Numbered from the stretch's first letter, positions 1-11,995 are shown. The stretch is DNA of 64,000 nucleotides from Apodospora peruviana (GCA_033439685.1 JAUEDM010000003.1:30001-94000), one strand, 5' to 3'. Notes: a model not told the origin generated them from the sequence alone. Translations and numbers: made by a program.

Positions 1-2255
1 GCAGGAAACTGAGCCAAGGTTGTGTATTGGAAGCCTTCTTTTTGGCTTCATTCAAAGGATGGAGCGGTAAGAAAGACTGTCGAGTAAGCGCAGACTGTTT
101 GAATTCCCAATCACCGACATCACTGTCACCATACCGTCACCTCGACAGCAGGACTTGGAACAGTAAAAACAGTCTGGCAATGGACTAAACTTGTTTGTGT
201 GGATGGTTTCCGCACCATCGCCCTTCCCCCTTCTTCCCGAGCTCTTCTTCCTACCTCATGTCCCAATGAACAATGATCGAGGCCACGGATATGACGATGG
301 CGAGGTACAAGGAGATGGACCATCATCAACCACTCCCATTACTCGACCATTACTCGATCTGTTGTCGTCCCTGGTTCCGTGGCATGGGACCGGACCGGGC
401 ATCATGCACTTTTCCCGCTGGCGTCCGTTGACAACCGGTTCCTTAGCGGCGTTTTGGAGAGGAGTTGTTCATAGTGCTACCGAGGTTGCGAGATGTCGAC
501 ATGGTGGTTGAAGAGGCGGTCACGGGAGTGCTGAAATAGTATTCTAGACTCAATAGAAAGGGGGGGAATTGGTCAAGGAGCACTCGGACCCGACACCTAG
601 CCATACACATGACCAACCCAGTCACATATCAATGTTTGCAACTCGCAATACCTGCATGCAGTCAGTCTGAGTCAGAAGCGCACTCGGCACACAACCAAGC
701 ATAAGGTAGAAAAGGAACGACAAGCAACTGCCGACGAAATAGGCCCGGAAAAGCAGGGGAGAGTGGGCCGGTGGATTGCAATGACGAAAGGGACGATGCC
801 GAAGAAAGATCGGAGCTCTCCGGTGGTTTCGGTGATCGAGACTCAGACTTACGGCCTTGACAAGCCATCAATGCACAGCACACCGTCCAAGATGCTTCCG
901 TTCACCGGAGGGGACGCATGTAGACAGTGTGATTCACCGACCTGCCATCCAGAGCGGTGGAGTTGCAGCTGCAAGCGGAACCAGGAAACCAAGAGGTATC
1001 GCCAGATGCTAATTTCTGGCGTTACGAGCAAGACGCGAGGCGAGGAACAGGTCTGTGTGTCACCAGTCGTCCAATCGGCGGTCGGTTGATGGTGCTATTA
1101 AAAAAAAAACTTACTCGAGAATTACTCGATAGTTACTCGATCAAAACTCAATCACCCATTCCACGATAGCATCGGATGGCGGCCCAAACGGGAAGGACGG
1201 GCAGGAAATGCGATCACAGCGCAGATAACCCGGTACGGGTAAGTTGTTTGGTCCCGGGACGTCTCGGAGAGAGATACGGGTTAGACCACCCTCGCTATCT
1301 GACGGTTCATCGCCGCCTTTGATTGGCCAGACCAAAAGGGGATAGCCACCCAAGCCACTCACGAATCGGCGGGTCGGAGCTTTATCGATCTGCGGTAACA
1401 TCCGGCCAGCCAACCAACGCCGCCTGATAAGACCCAACTTTCTCCCTCCTGTTTGTCCCTGAAGTCCCCTTTGACGGTAATCCGCTCCCACTCATCCTCC
1501 CTGGACTCGGATTCTTCTCGTGCGTGGGCGGCCAACCATCCTGCGACATGGTAATTGGGAAACCGAAAGTGACGGAAACCGGGAATGGCAGAGATAGCCC
1601 CCCTGTCCTGCTGGGCTGACTGACGCCTGCCTTCCAGAACCAAGCAGGCGCAGCCGGTCTGGGGAAGGATGGAGACAAAGTGGAACGAACGCCTTTTGGC
1701 AGCCCGGAAGGCCTCGGGATCTGTACGGCACAGCTATCTTCCCTGCCCAGGTACTTACTGTATGGAGTACATCCGAGATGGAACGTCAGATAACGGCCCA
1801 TGGCAGCTAGGTAAGGATAACGTCGTTGGGTCGATTGCTTGTTGACCCGTATAGAATATATATCTTCACCCTTCTCCTCGCTCCTCAATGCTGCTCTTAT
1901 TACAACTCCAGTTTTCCACTCTCGCACCTGCCAATACCTCTCCTCTAGAAATACTTTCTGCAAGCCATCACTCATCTGCATGCCCTTTGTGTCAGGGGGT
2001 TACCTTTTGTCCAACAGATACTCACCACCACCATCCTCCTTATCATCGTCCCACCCCCCCCCCCCCCCCCCCCCCCCACCCCGCGAATAGCGATAAGTCT
2101 GCATCTCCAGGGCGAAGGCCAAGTCTTTCTTTACCAGACCGGCTGTTGGCTTCCCCGGATTTCGGATTTAGATCTGGAGTCTGGACCCTTACCTATTTTG
2201 TCCTTGTCACCGCTCTCCTCCGTTGTCTACCGTATTCCCAACTCTATCAGCAACA
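1..2255. other. Left-edge intergenic region and allantoinase upstream region
   Basis: I see no gene that I can support here. Several frames stay open for 100-200 codons, the longest on the minus strand at 1382-1981, but none shows recognisable domains or a good start. The 8-mer TTACTCGA occurs twice near 340-358 and three times near 1111-1139. The last 400 bases are pyrimidine-rich, as expected for a fungal promoter and leader, and include the poly-C run annotated separately. Confidence 0.5.
2051..2083. repeat. Poly-C homopolymer tract (24 C)
   Basis: An uninterrupted run of 24 C occupies 2054-2077, flanked by CCA and ACCCC. It lies about 180 bases upstream of the allantoinase ATG, in a pyrimidine-rich leader or promoter. 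Its exact length is likely to be unreliable in any assembly. Confidence 0.9.
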
Positions 2256-3950
2256 ATGTCTTTGTCCGCCATGCCCGCCGGCACTGGGCTGCGCGTGGTG
2301 CTCGTGTCGAAGAAGGCCGTCCTCACACTCCCAGACGACTCGCTCGTGCTGACGCCAGCTACCATCACCATCTCACCGATATCGGGCAAGATCGAGTCCA
2401 TAACCCCGGCCGTCCTGCCCAGAACCGCGTTCCCATCATCAGCCACATACAGAGATTATGGCCACAAAGTCTTGATCCCAGGTCTTGTAGACGCACACGT
2501 CCATCTAAATGAACCAGGCCGTACAGAATGGGAGGGTTTTGCGACTGGCACAAGGGCTGCTGCCTCGGGCGGTGTCACGACGGTGATTGACATGCCCCTG
2601 AACGCCATCCCTCCCACAACCACCCTCGCAGGCTTCGAGGCGAAACTCGCGGCAAGTCAAGGCCAGTGCTGGGTCGACGTTGGCTTCTATGGTGGCGTCA
2701 TCCCCGGAAACGCGGACCAGCTGCTACCCCTCGTCGAGGCAGGCGTCCGCGGCTTCAAGGGGTTTCTCATCGAGTCCGGAGTAAGCATATTCCATCATCT
2801 ATCTGTCTGGTTAGCATCATAACTACCGCTAACGCTGTATGGAACACAGGTGGAGGAGTTCCCGGCCGTGTCGTCAACAGACATTGCACTGGCAATGACC
2901 ACCCTAAAAGACACCCCCACAACCCTCATGTTCCACGCAGAGATGATCCCGCCTATCTCCGACTCGGTAGGCGACGCCGTCCAGCAGTCCCTCCCACCGC
3001 TGGCACCTCACGGAGAGTTGTCCAGCTACAACACGTTCCTGGAGTCCCGCCCCCCTGCGTTCGAAACGTACGCCGTGGAAGAGATCCTGTCACTCGCCGG
3101 CCTGGCGCCGGACCTCCACCTGCACATCGTCCACCTGTCGGCGCTCGAGTGTATACCGCTTCTCCGAAAAGCGCGCGAGGAGGGCATCAAGATCACGGCC
3201 GAGACATGCTTCCATTACCTCGGCCTCGCGTCCGACACCATCGAGGACGGCGACACGCGGCACAAGTGCTGCCCGCCGATCCGGTCACAGTCGAACCAGG
3301 ACCGTCTGTGGGAGGAGCTCAGCGCGGACGACTCGTGCATCCGCACCATCGTGTCGGACCACTCCCCCTGCACGCCGGAGCTCAAGCTGCTGCCGGAGCA
3401 CCTCCAGCACGTCGATGAGGACGCGTACTACCAACCCAACATGCACCACTCCGACTCGGGCATCGATATGACTTTGCCCAAGAGCGAAAGCAGCATCGAG
3501 ACTCGGCTGGTCCCCAAGGTGGAGGGCCAGGGCGACTTCTTCGCCGCGTGGGGCGGCATCTCATCGGTCGGTCTGGGCTTGCCCATCCTCCACACGGCCG
3601 CGACCAACCGGACGGCGCACGGCGAGGCGGCGCCGGACCTTGTGGACATTGTGCGGCTGTGCTGCCAGGCCACGGCCAAGCAGGTCGGGCTCTCGCACCG
3701 CAAGGGCGCGCTCAAGATCGGCATGGACGCCGACGTCTGCGTGTTCGACGAGGACGAGGTCTGGACGCTGCACATGGGCGAGATGCGGTGGAAGAATAAG
3801 TGCTCGCCATGGGAAGGTCACCGGTTCAGGGGACGGGTCCAGGAGACGTGGTTGAGGGGTCGTCAGGTGTTCCAGCTCGGGGGCGCGAATGCAGGCCTCG
3901 TTGGTCGGGAGCCAATTGGCAGGGCGATTGTGGAGAGGAGGACGGAGTAA
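2256..3950 (+). CDS. Allantoinase
   Basis: Hydrolyses allantoin to allantoate in purine (urate) breakdown. Two exons, 2256-2780 and 2850-3950, are joined over a 69-bp intron (GTAAGC...CACAG), giving 541 residues, the usual size for fungal allantoinases. The start is the ATG in CAACAATGTC; reading from it gives MSLSAMPAG. Cyclic amidohydrolase hallmarks are visible in order: the metal-binding loop LIPGLVDAHVHLNEPG (near residue 75), the GFKGFL segment that should carry the carbamylated lysine, FHAE, HIVHLS, TAETCFHYL and IVSDHSPC. The order and spacing fit allantoinase rather than dihydroorotase or dihydropyrimidinase. The C-terminal third carries an inserted acidic, Ser-rich loop after SDHSPCTPELK. 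No other purine-catabolism gene is adjacent; an MFS permease of a family that includes allantoate permeases lies 25 kb away. Confidence 0.93.
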
Positions 3951-6012
3951 GGTTTGGCGATCTACCTCTCTACTCCGCATTTGCACTTTTGTCATCACCA
4001 CCATCCCCTCTTTTGGCAGCTATTCGAACCAAAGGTGTTCTGGTGGTGCATATTTGATTTGATCCATCTCTACTGAGATGGTGATGGTCTGGGGTTTGCG
4101 GGCATGGAAGATGATTGGCAGGCTGTGATGATTAATACCCCCATTTCTGGTTGCTTTTTGATGCATTGTTTGTGTAAAGAAACATAACAGCTTTGCTATT
4201 TATGAAGTCATGATCATTTTTACCCGTCCATCTTGCATAGGTGCTTGCTGCTGGTGCTGATCATTGCATCACACACTTTATCAATTCAAGCGAGAACCAC
4301 ACGGGCAGTTGTGATTCCTGGACAAATCCAACGGTGAACGACAAGCAATAAGTCTAATCATTCCCCTGGTAATTCTCTCCTTCTCAAACCAGACTTTGAT
4401 TGTTTACGTTGATCGACCATGAGCAGTCGGTTGCCAGGTGATCAGATTTAGTGTAGGTCTCGTCAAACCCCACAAAATGGGGTTGTAGGATGTGACCGAG
4501 GCTGACAAAGCCTCAAGGATGTTGTTAATTGATGAGAGGTGAACCGTGTATCAGACGCCAGATGCCGTCTTACCCGCTGCGCCATCGCGCCAAGTCGCGT
4601 CCAGAACCAGGCCCAGCAAAAAGGCCCAGCAAGAGCTGAACGTGGCTTGTCGCTTGTGAGGTTTGTCTGGGTGGGTCAGTTCTACGGGTTAACTTCTGAA
4701 TCTTTTCCCGTCCAGGCTTGGAGAGCGAAAAATTAGTGCAGCTCAGCTCTGAGACCCTACTTTCTATCGTTATGTAGGTACGTTGGAAGACAGGCGGATA
4801 TCCTTGAGAGCCGCCCTACCAAGTCCAGATCTCTAGAGACCTTTGACTGACTGACTCCCTCGGAGCACCGCGGTATCTGGCTTTCCATCGGGAGGTCGCG
4901 TTATTAGGTATCAAGGAGACCCCATATCGATGGATGGAGACGGAATTGACAACGAGTTTCGCACCTTCGCTAAAGACGAGAGGAGTGGATTCGGGAATCC
5001 GCCATGGGATTCAATTCGCCGAAAGTCGTTGAAGAAACGACATAACGAAAAAGGGGAAAGACTGTGTTTAAGGGGTCATTTGCTGATACTGCGGCTGGGA
5101 TGAAATTTAACGAAGCTGAAGTGAAATCGATGTTTCGATTTCTGTTCAGGTGATGCGACAGTCGCGTGTTGTAATCCTGTAATCCATACGGAGTAACCCC
5201 GTATAATCTGTACAGAATACCATGGAAAGTGAAATCCCAGAGTGACGGGTACGGGATTTTGGTCCCGTTTCTTGTCAGAACAGGTCGCGGGGGCCCAGAT
5301 GGTGGCTTGGGTGTCTGGGCAGTGGAGACACCCTGTCGCCTCCCCTGGCTTGCCCGCCGTGCCAGCCCCATTGGAAGTGCTGCCATCTTTTCGGTCGCTG
5401 TGTTGTCATCCACGCTCCACGGCCAAGGTCGGGCAAACGCTCTCCGTCCAATTTCTCCTACCTCCTCAAAGCCAACCTGGAAACGTTGAAGAGAGACATT
5501 CGTCCTTTCGTCCTCTTTCCCATCCATTGAGTATTACCACCCTCCACCAACCGAGCCCCCTCTTCAAACATTTGTTTTCATTCCGCTGCGGACCATGCTT
5601 GGTCAATCCTAACCCGTAGTGCGATGCCGATAGCTTGAGTCGGCCCACTGTTCGCTCGCGGTCCCCGTGTCTGCTGCGCTGCGAGAATCCCCGCCAAGAT
5701 CCAACTTCTCCTAAACATCCCCCCGACCGCCCAGCTCCCGCAACTTCAGTGAAGACTCAACCCTCGACAACCGCCCGGGCATTGATCTAGAGCCATCGCA
5801 ATCGATTTCGCCGACGACCTCATCTTATCATCCCTTTCTCCCAGCCGCACGAGGCCGATTCCGTTTAGCAGTCGACTCGCTCGTCCTGCAACCGAAACAC
5901 CGACGATAAATCCAACTTGAACTTTCTCTCGTCCGAGCATGTGCGCCGCCACCAAAAGCCATTCCTAACACCACCAACATCGCTCATCGAGTAGCTGTTA
6001 CCGACTCCTCGA
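3951..6012. other. Intergenic region and long upstream region of the PIP5K gene
   Basis: There is no convincing gene in these 2.06 kb. The final 500 bases (5480-6012) are CT-rich and lack strong ORFs, which suits a long 5' leader for the kinase downstream. A minus-strand ORF at 4970-5527 (185 codons) has no recognisable domain and I treat it as chance. A tRNA-like box lies on the minus strand at 4531-4591. A TACTCCGTA element (reverse orientation) is at 5187-5195. Confidence 0.5.
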
Positions 6013-9000
6013 ATGCATTTGGCTCCCGAGATGCCCTCCTTTGTGCCGGACGATAATTCGCCAGTCTTTTCGCAATTATCGGGCGTCGTGCATCTCGACC
6101 CCGACGCCCGCTTCGGTCTGTCCAACGAGAAAGCCAATGGACACATTGCTCGCCAGCCGCAGTCCCAGCCATCTAATGAGAGTTTTGATGAGAGCTCATC
6201 ACACTCCACCCACACGTCCGAGGCTTCTGACACCAGGCATCCGGTGAATGGGGACGGCTCGCCGCGGCCAACCATGAATTCTTTCCCGAATGGAGATACT
6301 GGTAGCGGGGGAGCAAATGGACTGAACCAAATCGAGTCGATAAGCCGGAAGCCTCTACCAAACGGCAACTCTATAGCGCTGCCCGATCGAACGGCACCAA
6401 CGCGGCCGCCCATTTCAAACCGTGGAAGCGCTGGAGAGGACAAGGAAGCGCCCAGCCCTAAAGATGCCGGTCCACGAAAGTCCACGAGCTCCGCTGCTGG
6501 GGCTTCCATACAACAATCACCTGTGGAGATGTATCTACATCAGGTGAACAAAGGGGATGTTCGCACCGTCGAAAATGGTACCACATCTCCGTCTACCTCA
6601 TCGCCGGAAGCTCGCATGAGCGCGCAAGCTTCCAGCCCTGTTTCCTTGGCTCCTGTACCTGCCAGTTCAGATTCTGGTCTAAGGAACCAACATTCGCCAC
6701 ACCGGTTCTCTTCCCCCCCTGTATACAACCCCCTCGGGTCCAGTCCATCCTCGTCGGGAGTTTTGGCACCACCGGGTGCTGGTCTCAAGCATCGCCACAC
6801 ATTAGAGGTTCCCAAGGTGCAGCCTACTCGCGGATCACGGGATGGAATAGACGGCACATTTTCGAGCGGTCGATTCTCACCAACGGCTAGCGGAGTGCGT
6901 AGAGCATCGCTGAGTTTGGCTAGGAGGAATACTCGATCTCTGCATTCTGATCTACCTCGTGACGAAGTGGTACCTGACGAGGACGCCTTGCGTTGGGCTG
7001 AGGCGTACAGGCAAAAGCGAGCGAGCAAGAGAAGGAGAAGGGAGATTGAGGACGATGACAGGGTGCTAGTCGGAACCAAAGTCGACGAGAAACATGCGAA
7101 CTGGGTAACAGCTTACAATATGCTGACTGGCATCCGTGTTTCTGTCTCGAGAACAAACGCGAAGATTGACCGTGCTCTAACTGACGCCGACTTCCAAGCC
7201 AAGCAAAAGTCCACTTTCGATATGTAGGTATATGGCCCCAATGATTAAGGTGACCAGAGCTAACTCATGAAAAGTGCCGGAAATGAGCTGATCCCGTCAG
7301 CCAAGTACGACTTCAAGTTCAAGGACTACGCTCCCTGGGTATTCCGCCATCTGCGCGCACTCTTCCGTCTCGATCCGGCCGACTATCTCATGTCGCTGAC
7401 GGGGAAGTACATCCTCTCAGAGCTAGGCTCCCCTGGCAAGAGCGGAAGCTTTTTCTACTTCTCACGCGATTATAAATATATCATCAAGACGATCCACCAT
7501 GCCGAGCACAAGTTTCTTCGCAAAATATTAAAGGACTACTACCAACACGTCACGGACAACCCCAACACCCTTCTCTCACAGTTTTACGGACTCCATCGCG
7601 TCAAGATGCCGTACGGCAAGAAAATCCATTTCGTTGTCATGAACAACCTCTTTCCCCCACACCGAGACATACACCAAACCTTTGACCTGAAGGGCTCGAC
7701 CATTGGCCGAGACTACAAGGAGGATGATCTGGAAAAGAATCCGAGGGCAACATTGAAGGATCTCAACTGGCTCCGGCGGCAACGCCATCTTGAACTTGGC
7801 ATCCAAAAAAAACAACTCTTCCTCCACCAGCTACAAAAAGATGTCGCTCTACTGAAAAAGCTGCACATCATGGACTACTCACTCCTGGTGGGAATCCATG
7901 ATGTTCAGCGAGGTAACGAGGAGAACCTACGGGACAAGACTCTGCGTGTCTTTAATCCTGGAGGTGAAAGCCCAGGGGAGTACGAGCCTCCCTCAGTACT
8001 TATGCGAACCCCATCGAAGTTGGAGAACCAACGCAAGGCAAGGGAACTGCGGCAAATGATCAAGACCGAGAGACCTGTTCCCATGGGAGAGACTAGGAGT
8101 CGAATGCCTGATGAACTGGAGGAAGGCCAGAACCGCCCAGGATTTGTTTTCAACCAGGATGACGGCGGATTCAGGGCAACTCACGAAGACAACAGTCCGG
8201 ATGATGAGATATACTACCTAGGAGTGATTGACTGCCTTACTCATGTAAGTTCATACGGAGCGACCCAATATGGTTGATGTATACTGACAATCCCCCAGTA
8301 CGGGATCATCAAGAAGCTGGAGCACTTCTGGAAAGGCCTTTCCCAGGATAAACACCAGATCTCGGCTTTACCGCCACAAGAGTACGGAGAGCGCTTCTTG
8401 AATTTTATTAGTGGCGTTACGATGTCTCAAGAAGAGGCGCATCGGGTGGCTCGGGAGAAGGATGCCGCGACCGCAGCCGAAGCAGCTGCAGCTGCAGCAG
8501 AAGATCGACAACGGACTGACAGCTGGAATAACGGACGCCAACGCTCGTCGAGTCACATTCCACCGGTTCCAACCCATCAGCCTCCGCCTCCCCCTTCGTC
8601 TCTACATTCAGGCTATCAATCACTTGAGATAGAAGACACCATGCAAAGAGCCGAACATGAGGCCCGGAAATCGGAGAACCACGGCGCAAACGAGGACGAC
8701 GTACCGGATAAAACACTCAGGGCGGTAGTCAACCCTCCTGGAGGGACTAATAGCCCGGCCGGAAATGCTCCTAAACACGGGCAGCTTGGACCTCCATCCC
8801 CCGCCACGGAGCGTAGGGAGCTGGCTCTAAGCAGCCAAACGAACATCCTACCGGTCGTCGAAGAAGCAGCGGAAGGCGGGTCGACTGGCGAGCGTAGCAG
8901 AAACAGTCACATCAGCAGTACCGAGAGCGATAGTCGGCCGCTCACGCCTGCCAAGGATGGTGAGGAGATGGAGGCGGGATTCGGTAACCCACTCCTTCGG

Positions 9001-9315
9001 GGACCCAGCACCCGAGGACGGGGGCCGCCAACCCCTCCGAAGACGGGGTATAACGGACACAGCGGCGGCATTGCCAACAACTTTCTTTTAAAGCCGGACA
9101 GCGCGGATAGCGGGTATGGTGTCACCGGTGCGTCATTGAATGGCACTAATACCGCTGGCTGCGGCGGTGCTGGTGGGCTAAAGAGCGTTTCCGGGTCGCA
9201 GAAGTCGCTGGGTGGTGGTAGGATGAGGACGCAGATCAGTCGGGATAGCTTAGAAAAAGCGCTACCTCCTCTTCCAACTGCTACGAACTCGTCGGCGGCG
9301 GCGGGTGTGGTGTAG
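6013..9315 (+). CDS. 1-phosphatidylinositol-4-phosphate 5-kinase (Mss4-like)
   Basis: Makes PI(4,5)P2 from PI4P at the plasma membrane. Three exons (6013-7223, 7275-8244, 8299-9315) with introns of 51 and 54 bp give 1,065 residues. The N-terminal 340 residues are Ser/Pro-rich and look disordered. The kinase core follows, from about VLVGTKVDEKHANW to the activation loop, with the PIPK hallmarks DLKGSTIGR, MDYSLLVGIHD and, across the second splice, YLGVIDCLTHYGIIKKLE. The first splice joins FDI to AGNELIPSAKYDF, as expected for the family. The C-terminal 300 residues are low complexity. The ORF ends at TAG 9313-9315, but the same frame stays open for 78 more codons with coding-like content (see findings). 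The most likely start is the first in-frame ATG (MHLAPEMPSF). Confidence 0.93.
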
Positions 9316-10566
9316 GACTACAGGCAGAAGAAGATGGGGTTTACGTTTCGAGGGCTTGGGAGAGAGGAACAGCACCACGCAAGAACTACCACGAGACGAC
9401 TAGCTGACAACTGGCGCAGAGAAAGAAGTGAGGCCGATTTGGTACAGCGGCGGCGGCAAAATGAGAAGGAAGAGTGGGAGTTGGTAAGGCGGGAGTTTCT
9501 GGAGAGTATGAATGCACTGAAGTCGAAATCGAGGAGGTGCGGGAGCACTTGAGATGAGTTGTAAGAAGAGAAAGGGAGGAGTTTTGTTGTGGAGGAGAAA
9601 GCGAGCGAGATGATACACACTATATGCATGTTACAGACGGCGTGGGAGCCGAAGATGAGACGATTGAGAGAGGCAGGCTAGTTTAATGGCCCCTTTTGGT
9701 TTCCTTTCCTGCCATTGTTCTCAAGAACAGCCAACATACGTGAATTGTGTTAAGCGTCTCGCTCTCTCTTTCCCGCCCTTCATCACTTGATAACCCACCA
9801 CTTTTCATTTTGTTACTTTTCTATCTCTATTTTTTCTGAAAAGACCATGATACCACAAAACGTTTTCTTTCCCCTTCCCTGCTGCTTTTGCCACCTTTTC
9901 TGCATCAACTTAAATAACCAGTCTCCTACCCTCTCTTTCCTTCCTGTCTTTCAGGTTCACTTTCCCTGCTTTCTCGTGGGCATTTTATTTTACTCACATT
10001 ACATAGGTAGTTTCCATACACTGCATATTAAAATTGCCAGTTTTGCTTTTCTATTCATTGCGTCTGGGATTTTATGGTTTTTTTTCTATTGCATACAAAA
10101 TAGTCTGTTCCCGGGTTTTCTCTGCAAAGCTTTTCAGCCGAAGGACTTTTCTTTTAAACGCCGTGCTTAGTGACCGATTCGGGGTGGCATTTAAGATAGA
10201 CGAGTGGGAGGTTTTTTTAGTGTAAGTTATATATAGGTAAAAACAGTTTGTCCATCGGTTCAGGTTTGACATCTCTGGTGGTGATAGCAGAGCACTTGTC
10301 TGTTTGTGTGGTCAGGCAGAGTGAGAGTGATACATTCAACCTGAGGGGATCATCCATCGGCTCTACACCCCCTTCGGCAGGCGTCCAGCCATGTACTGTA
10401 AAGATTTTACACAGAGTAGATAAAAGCATGTCAGTCACTCAAGGACATCCAGAGATAGCCCACCGTTCCATTTTGCTTCCTCTATCTTACATCGGAGGAT
10501 ATCCCATCGCCATGCTACTACATGCCGTTCTCTCCTATCTTACATCTAATTACGGGTATATGTTTC
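9316..10566. other. PIP5K downstream region
   Basis: The first 237 bases continue the kinase reading frame past its TAG stop, to TGA at 9550-9552. The rest (9560-10566) is AT- and T-rich, without a supported gene. The plus-strand ORF at 9787-10170 is hydrophobic only because of poly-pyrimidine composition, and I do not support it. It holds the 3' flanks of two convergent genes. Confidence 0.5.
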
Positions 10567-10998
10567 TCATTTCCTAGCCGTAAAGTCCGTGTTGACATCC
10601 ATCTTGATACCACCTTGAGCCTCGAGCTCGGCTAGCCTCCTCTTCTTTTGTATATCTTGCACACGCCATTGTTTGAAATATACCACCTAAGTCGAGTCTC
10701 AGATCAGCAAACACTGCTGCGACGAAACAAGCGTTTACCCAAACAAAGACAGGAGAAATCATACCCATTTCTCAGCGCAGTTCTCCTCAAATTTTGCCGA
10801 CTCCTGCCTGCACGCCTTGGCCGCTGCCTTGTCCTCCTTGATAGGGTCGACGATGTTGTTGGCGTCGAGGCAGGCAAAGAAGCCGTCACGCGCCTCCCAG
10901 CACTTTTGTCGTTCGGCACGCGTGGGCGCAACCACGCCCTTCCGCACGTCGGCCGCCCGCTTTTCCTCCTCGGTCGAGAAGAAGCCTAGCAAGCCCAT
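10567..10998 (-). CDS. COA6: Cytochrome c oxidase assembly factor 6
   Basis: Small intermembrane-space protein involved in copper delivery to cytochrome c oxidase subunit 2. On the minus strand, exon 1 is 10998-10765 and exon 2 is 10686-10567, with a 78-bp intron, giving 117 residues. Two cysteine pairs form the diagnostic CX9C (CWEARDGFFAC) and CX10C (CRQESAKFEENC) motifs of the COX6B-like twin-cysteine fold. The second exon supplies a basic, helical tail ending in DFTARK. The start MGLLGFFSTEEEKRA is the first ATG, although the frame is open for more than 120 codons upstream without another ATG. There is no classical presequence, as expected for a Mia40 substrate. The gene converges on the PIP5K gene. 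Confidence 0.9.
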
Positions 10999-11581
10999 CC
11001 TTTTTTGCTTCTTTGTTTCTGTTGGGTAACTAGCTGGGTTCGATCTGGTCCTGGCCCTGACGCCGCCGCAGCGTAAAGAAAGAGGTATTTTGTTTGTCGT
11101 CACGACTTTAGTACGGTATTGGCTTGGTGATGCTGGAGGCTGTTGTTTGTTTCCGTGGAGCTGCGCGGTAATCAGGGTGATAGCTAGGGGTTTCGTGTTT
11201 GAAGGTTCGCTCGTCGCGGTGTTCGGTTCCGGTCGAGTTAGGTGTACGATTGACGCCGTTACAGGTTTGTTGATCTTTTGAATTGGGGCTGGATGGAAGC
11301 TGACGATAGTTCCCCAGATATTCTGGAGCCGAGAAAGCTCATCTTGCCTGCCGGGACGGGAAGCTTTAAACCCCACGTGATGAACGTAGCGGCCTCGGCG
11401 GGCACTGTAAGTATGGCGAGTCTCAAGTCATCCGTACCTGAAAAAGCCCCACTCGGGTCCATTGCTCCCAAGTCCAGTCGGCCGTCGCCGCCTGTGAACG
11501 CCAATATCGAGATTGCTCACCCGCCAAGTAGGACTCGGCTTTGTTTGTGAATATTCCGAGCCAGAGTCTGATTAACTGCAA
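10999..11581. other. COA6 upstream region
   Basis: The COA6 frame remains open here to about 11376 but without an ATG, so I read it as leader and promoter. A plus-strand ORF at 11278-11550 has no recognisable features. No other gene is supported. Confidence 0.4.
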
Positions 11582-11655
11582 GGTCGGATGGTGTAGTTGG
11601 TTATCACGTCAGTCCAACACACTGAAGGTCCCCAGATCGAGCCTGGGTTCCATCA
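11582..11655 (+). tRNA. tRNA-Val(AAC)-like gene, probably a pseudogene
   Basis: A 74-nt sequence folds as a tRNA without an intron. The anticodon stem TCAGT/ACTGA encloses the loop CCAACAC, giving anticodon AAC (valine). The T stem CCCAG/CTGGG is perfect. Three departures are visible: position 33 is C instead of the near-universal T, position 54 in the T loop is A instead of T (which also damages the B box), and acceptor pair 4-69 is a C-C mismatch. I infer a degenerate copy rather than an active gene. Confidence 0.65.
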
Positions 11656-11865
11656 AAGCTTCATTCCTTTTGCTCCCGGACCGCTTGGTTATGTTAGCTT
11701 TTTATATCCGAGATTTTTATCATTTTGAGAACAGTAGGGAAGAGTCTGTACAGTCTGTTTTGCTGTGCAGATGTTGGTGGCCTTGAACCGGTCGAGACGA
11801 GGGACAAGCGACCAAAAGATCAACCTTGGAACAAGTCGGCGTCATGAACAAAAGTTAACATATCA

Positions 11866-11947
11866 CGACGTGGGCCTGATTTGAACAGACGCCTCCGAAG
11901 AGACATGATTTCTAGTCATGCGCATTAGACCACTCTGCCACCACGCC
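11866..11947 (-). tRNA. tRNA-Ser(AGA)
   Basis: An 82-nt minus-strand tRNA with a 7-bp acceptor stem (GGCGTGG/CCACGTC, one G-T pair) and discriminator G. The D arm contains GCAGAGTGGTCTAA. The anticodon stem CATGA/TCATG carries the loop CTAGAAA (anticodon AGA). A long class II variable arm (CTCTTCGGAG) and the T loop TTCAAAT follow. A short T run, typical of Pol III termination, follows on the minus strand (AAAA at 11850-11853 on the plus strand). There is no intron. It appears functional. Confidence 0.9.
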
Positions 11948-11953
11948 TTCATA

Positions 11954-11995
11954 TGATGCTTGATGCTTGATGCTTGTTGCTTGTTGCTTGATGAT
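11954..11995. repeat. Short tandem repeat of a 7-mer (TGATGCT-type)
   Basis: Six consecutive 7-nt units read TGATGCT three times, TGTTGCT twice, then TGATGAT. The repeat begins just 5' of the tRNA-Ser gene. Confidence 0.9.

Noticed and set aside
1382..1981. 199-codon minus-strand ORF upstream of allantoinase
   Set aside because: No recognisable domain or coding pattern; it lies across the allantoinase promoter and reads as low-grade composition.
4970..5527. 185-codon minus-strand ORF before the PIP5K gene
   Set aside because: No family resemblance, overlaps the probable kinase promoter or leader, and has no splice partner.
10759..11376. Longer COA6 reading (205 codons)
   Set aside because: The upstream part has no ATG and no family similarity; MGLLGFF is the first ATG and gives the normal COA6 size.
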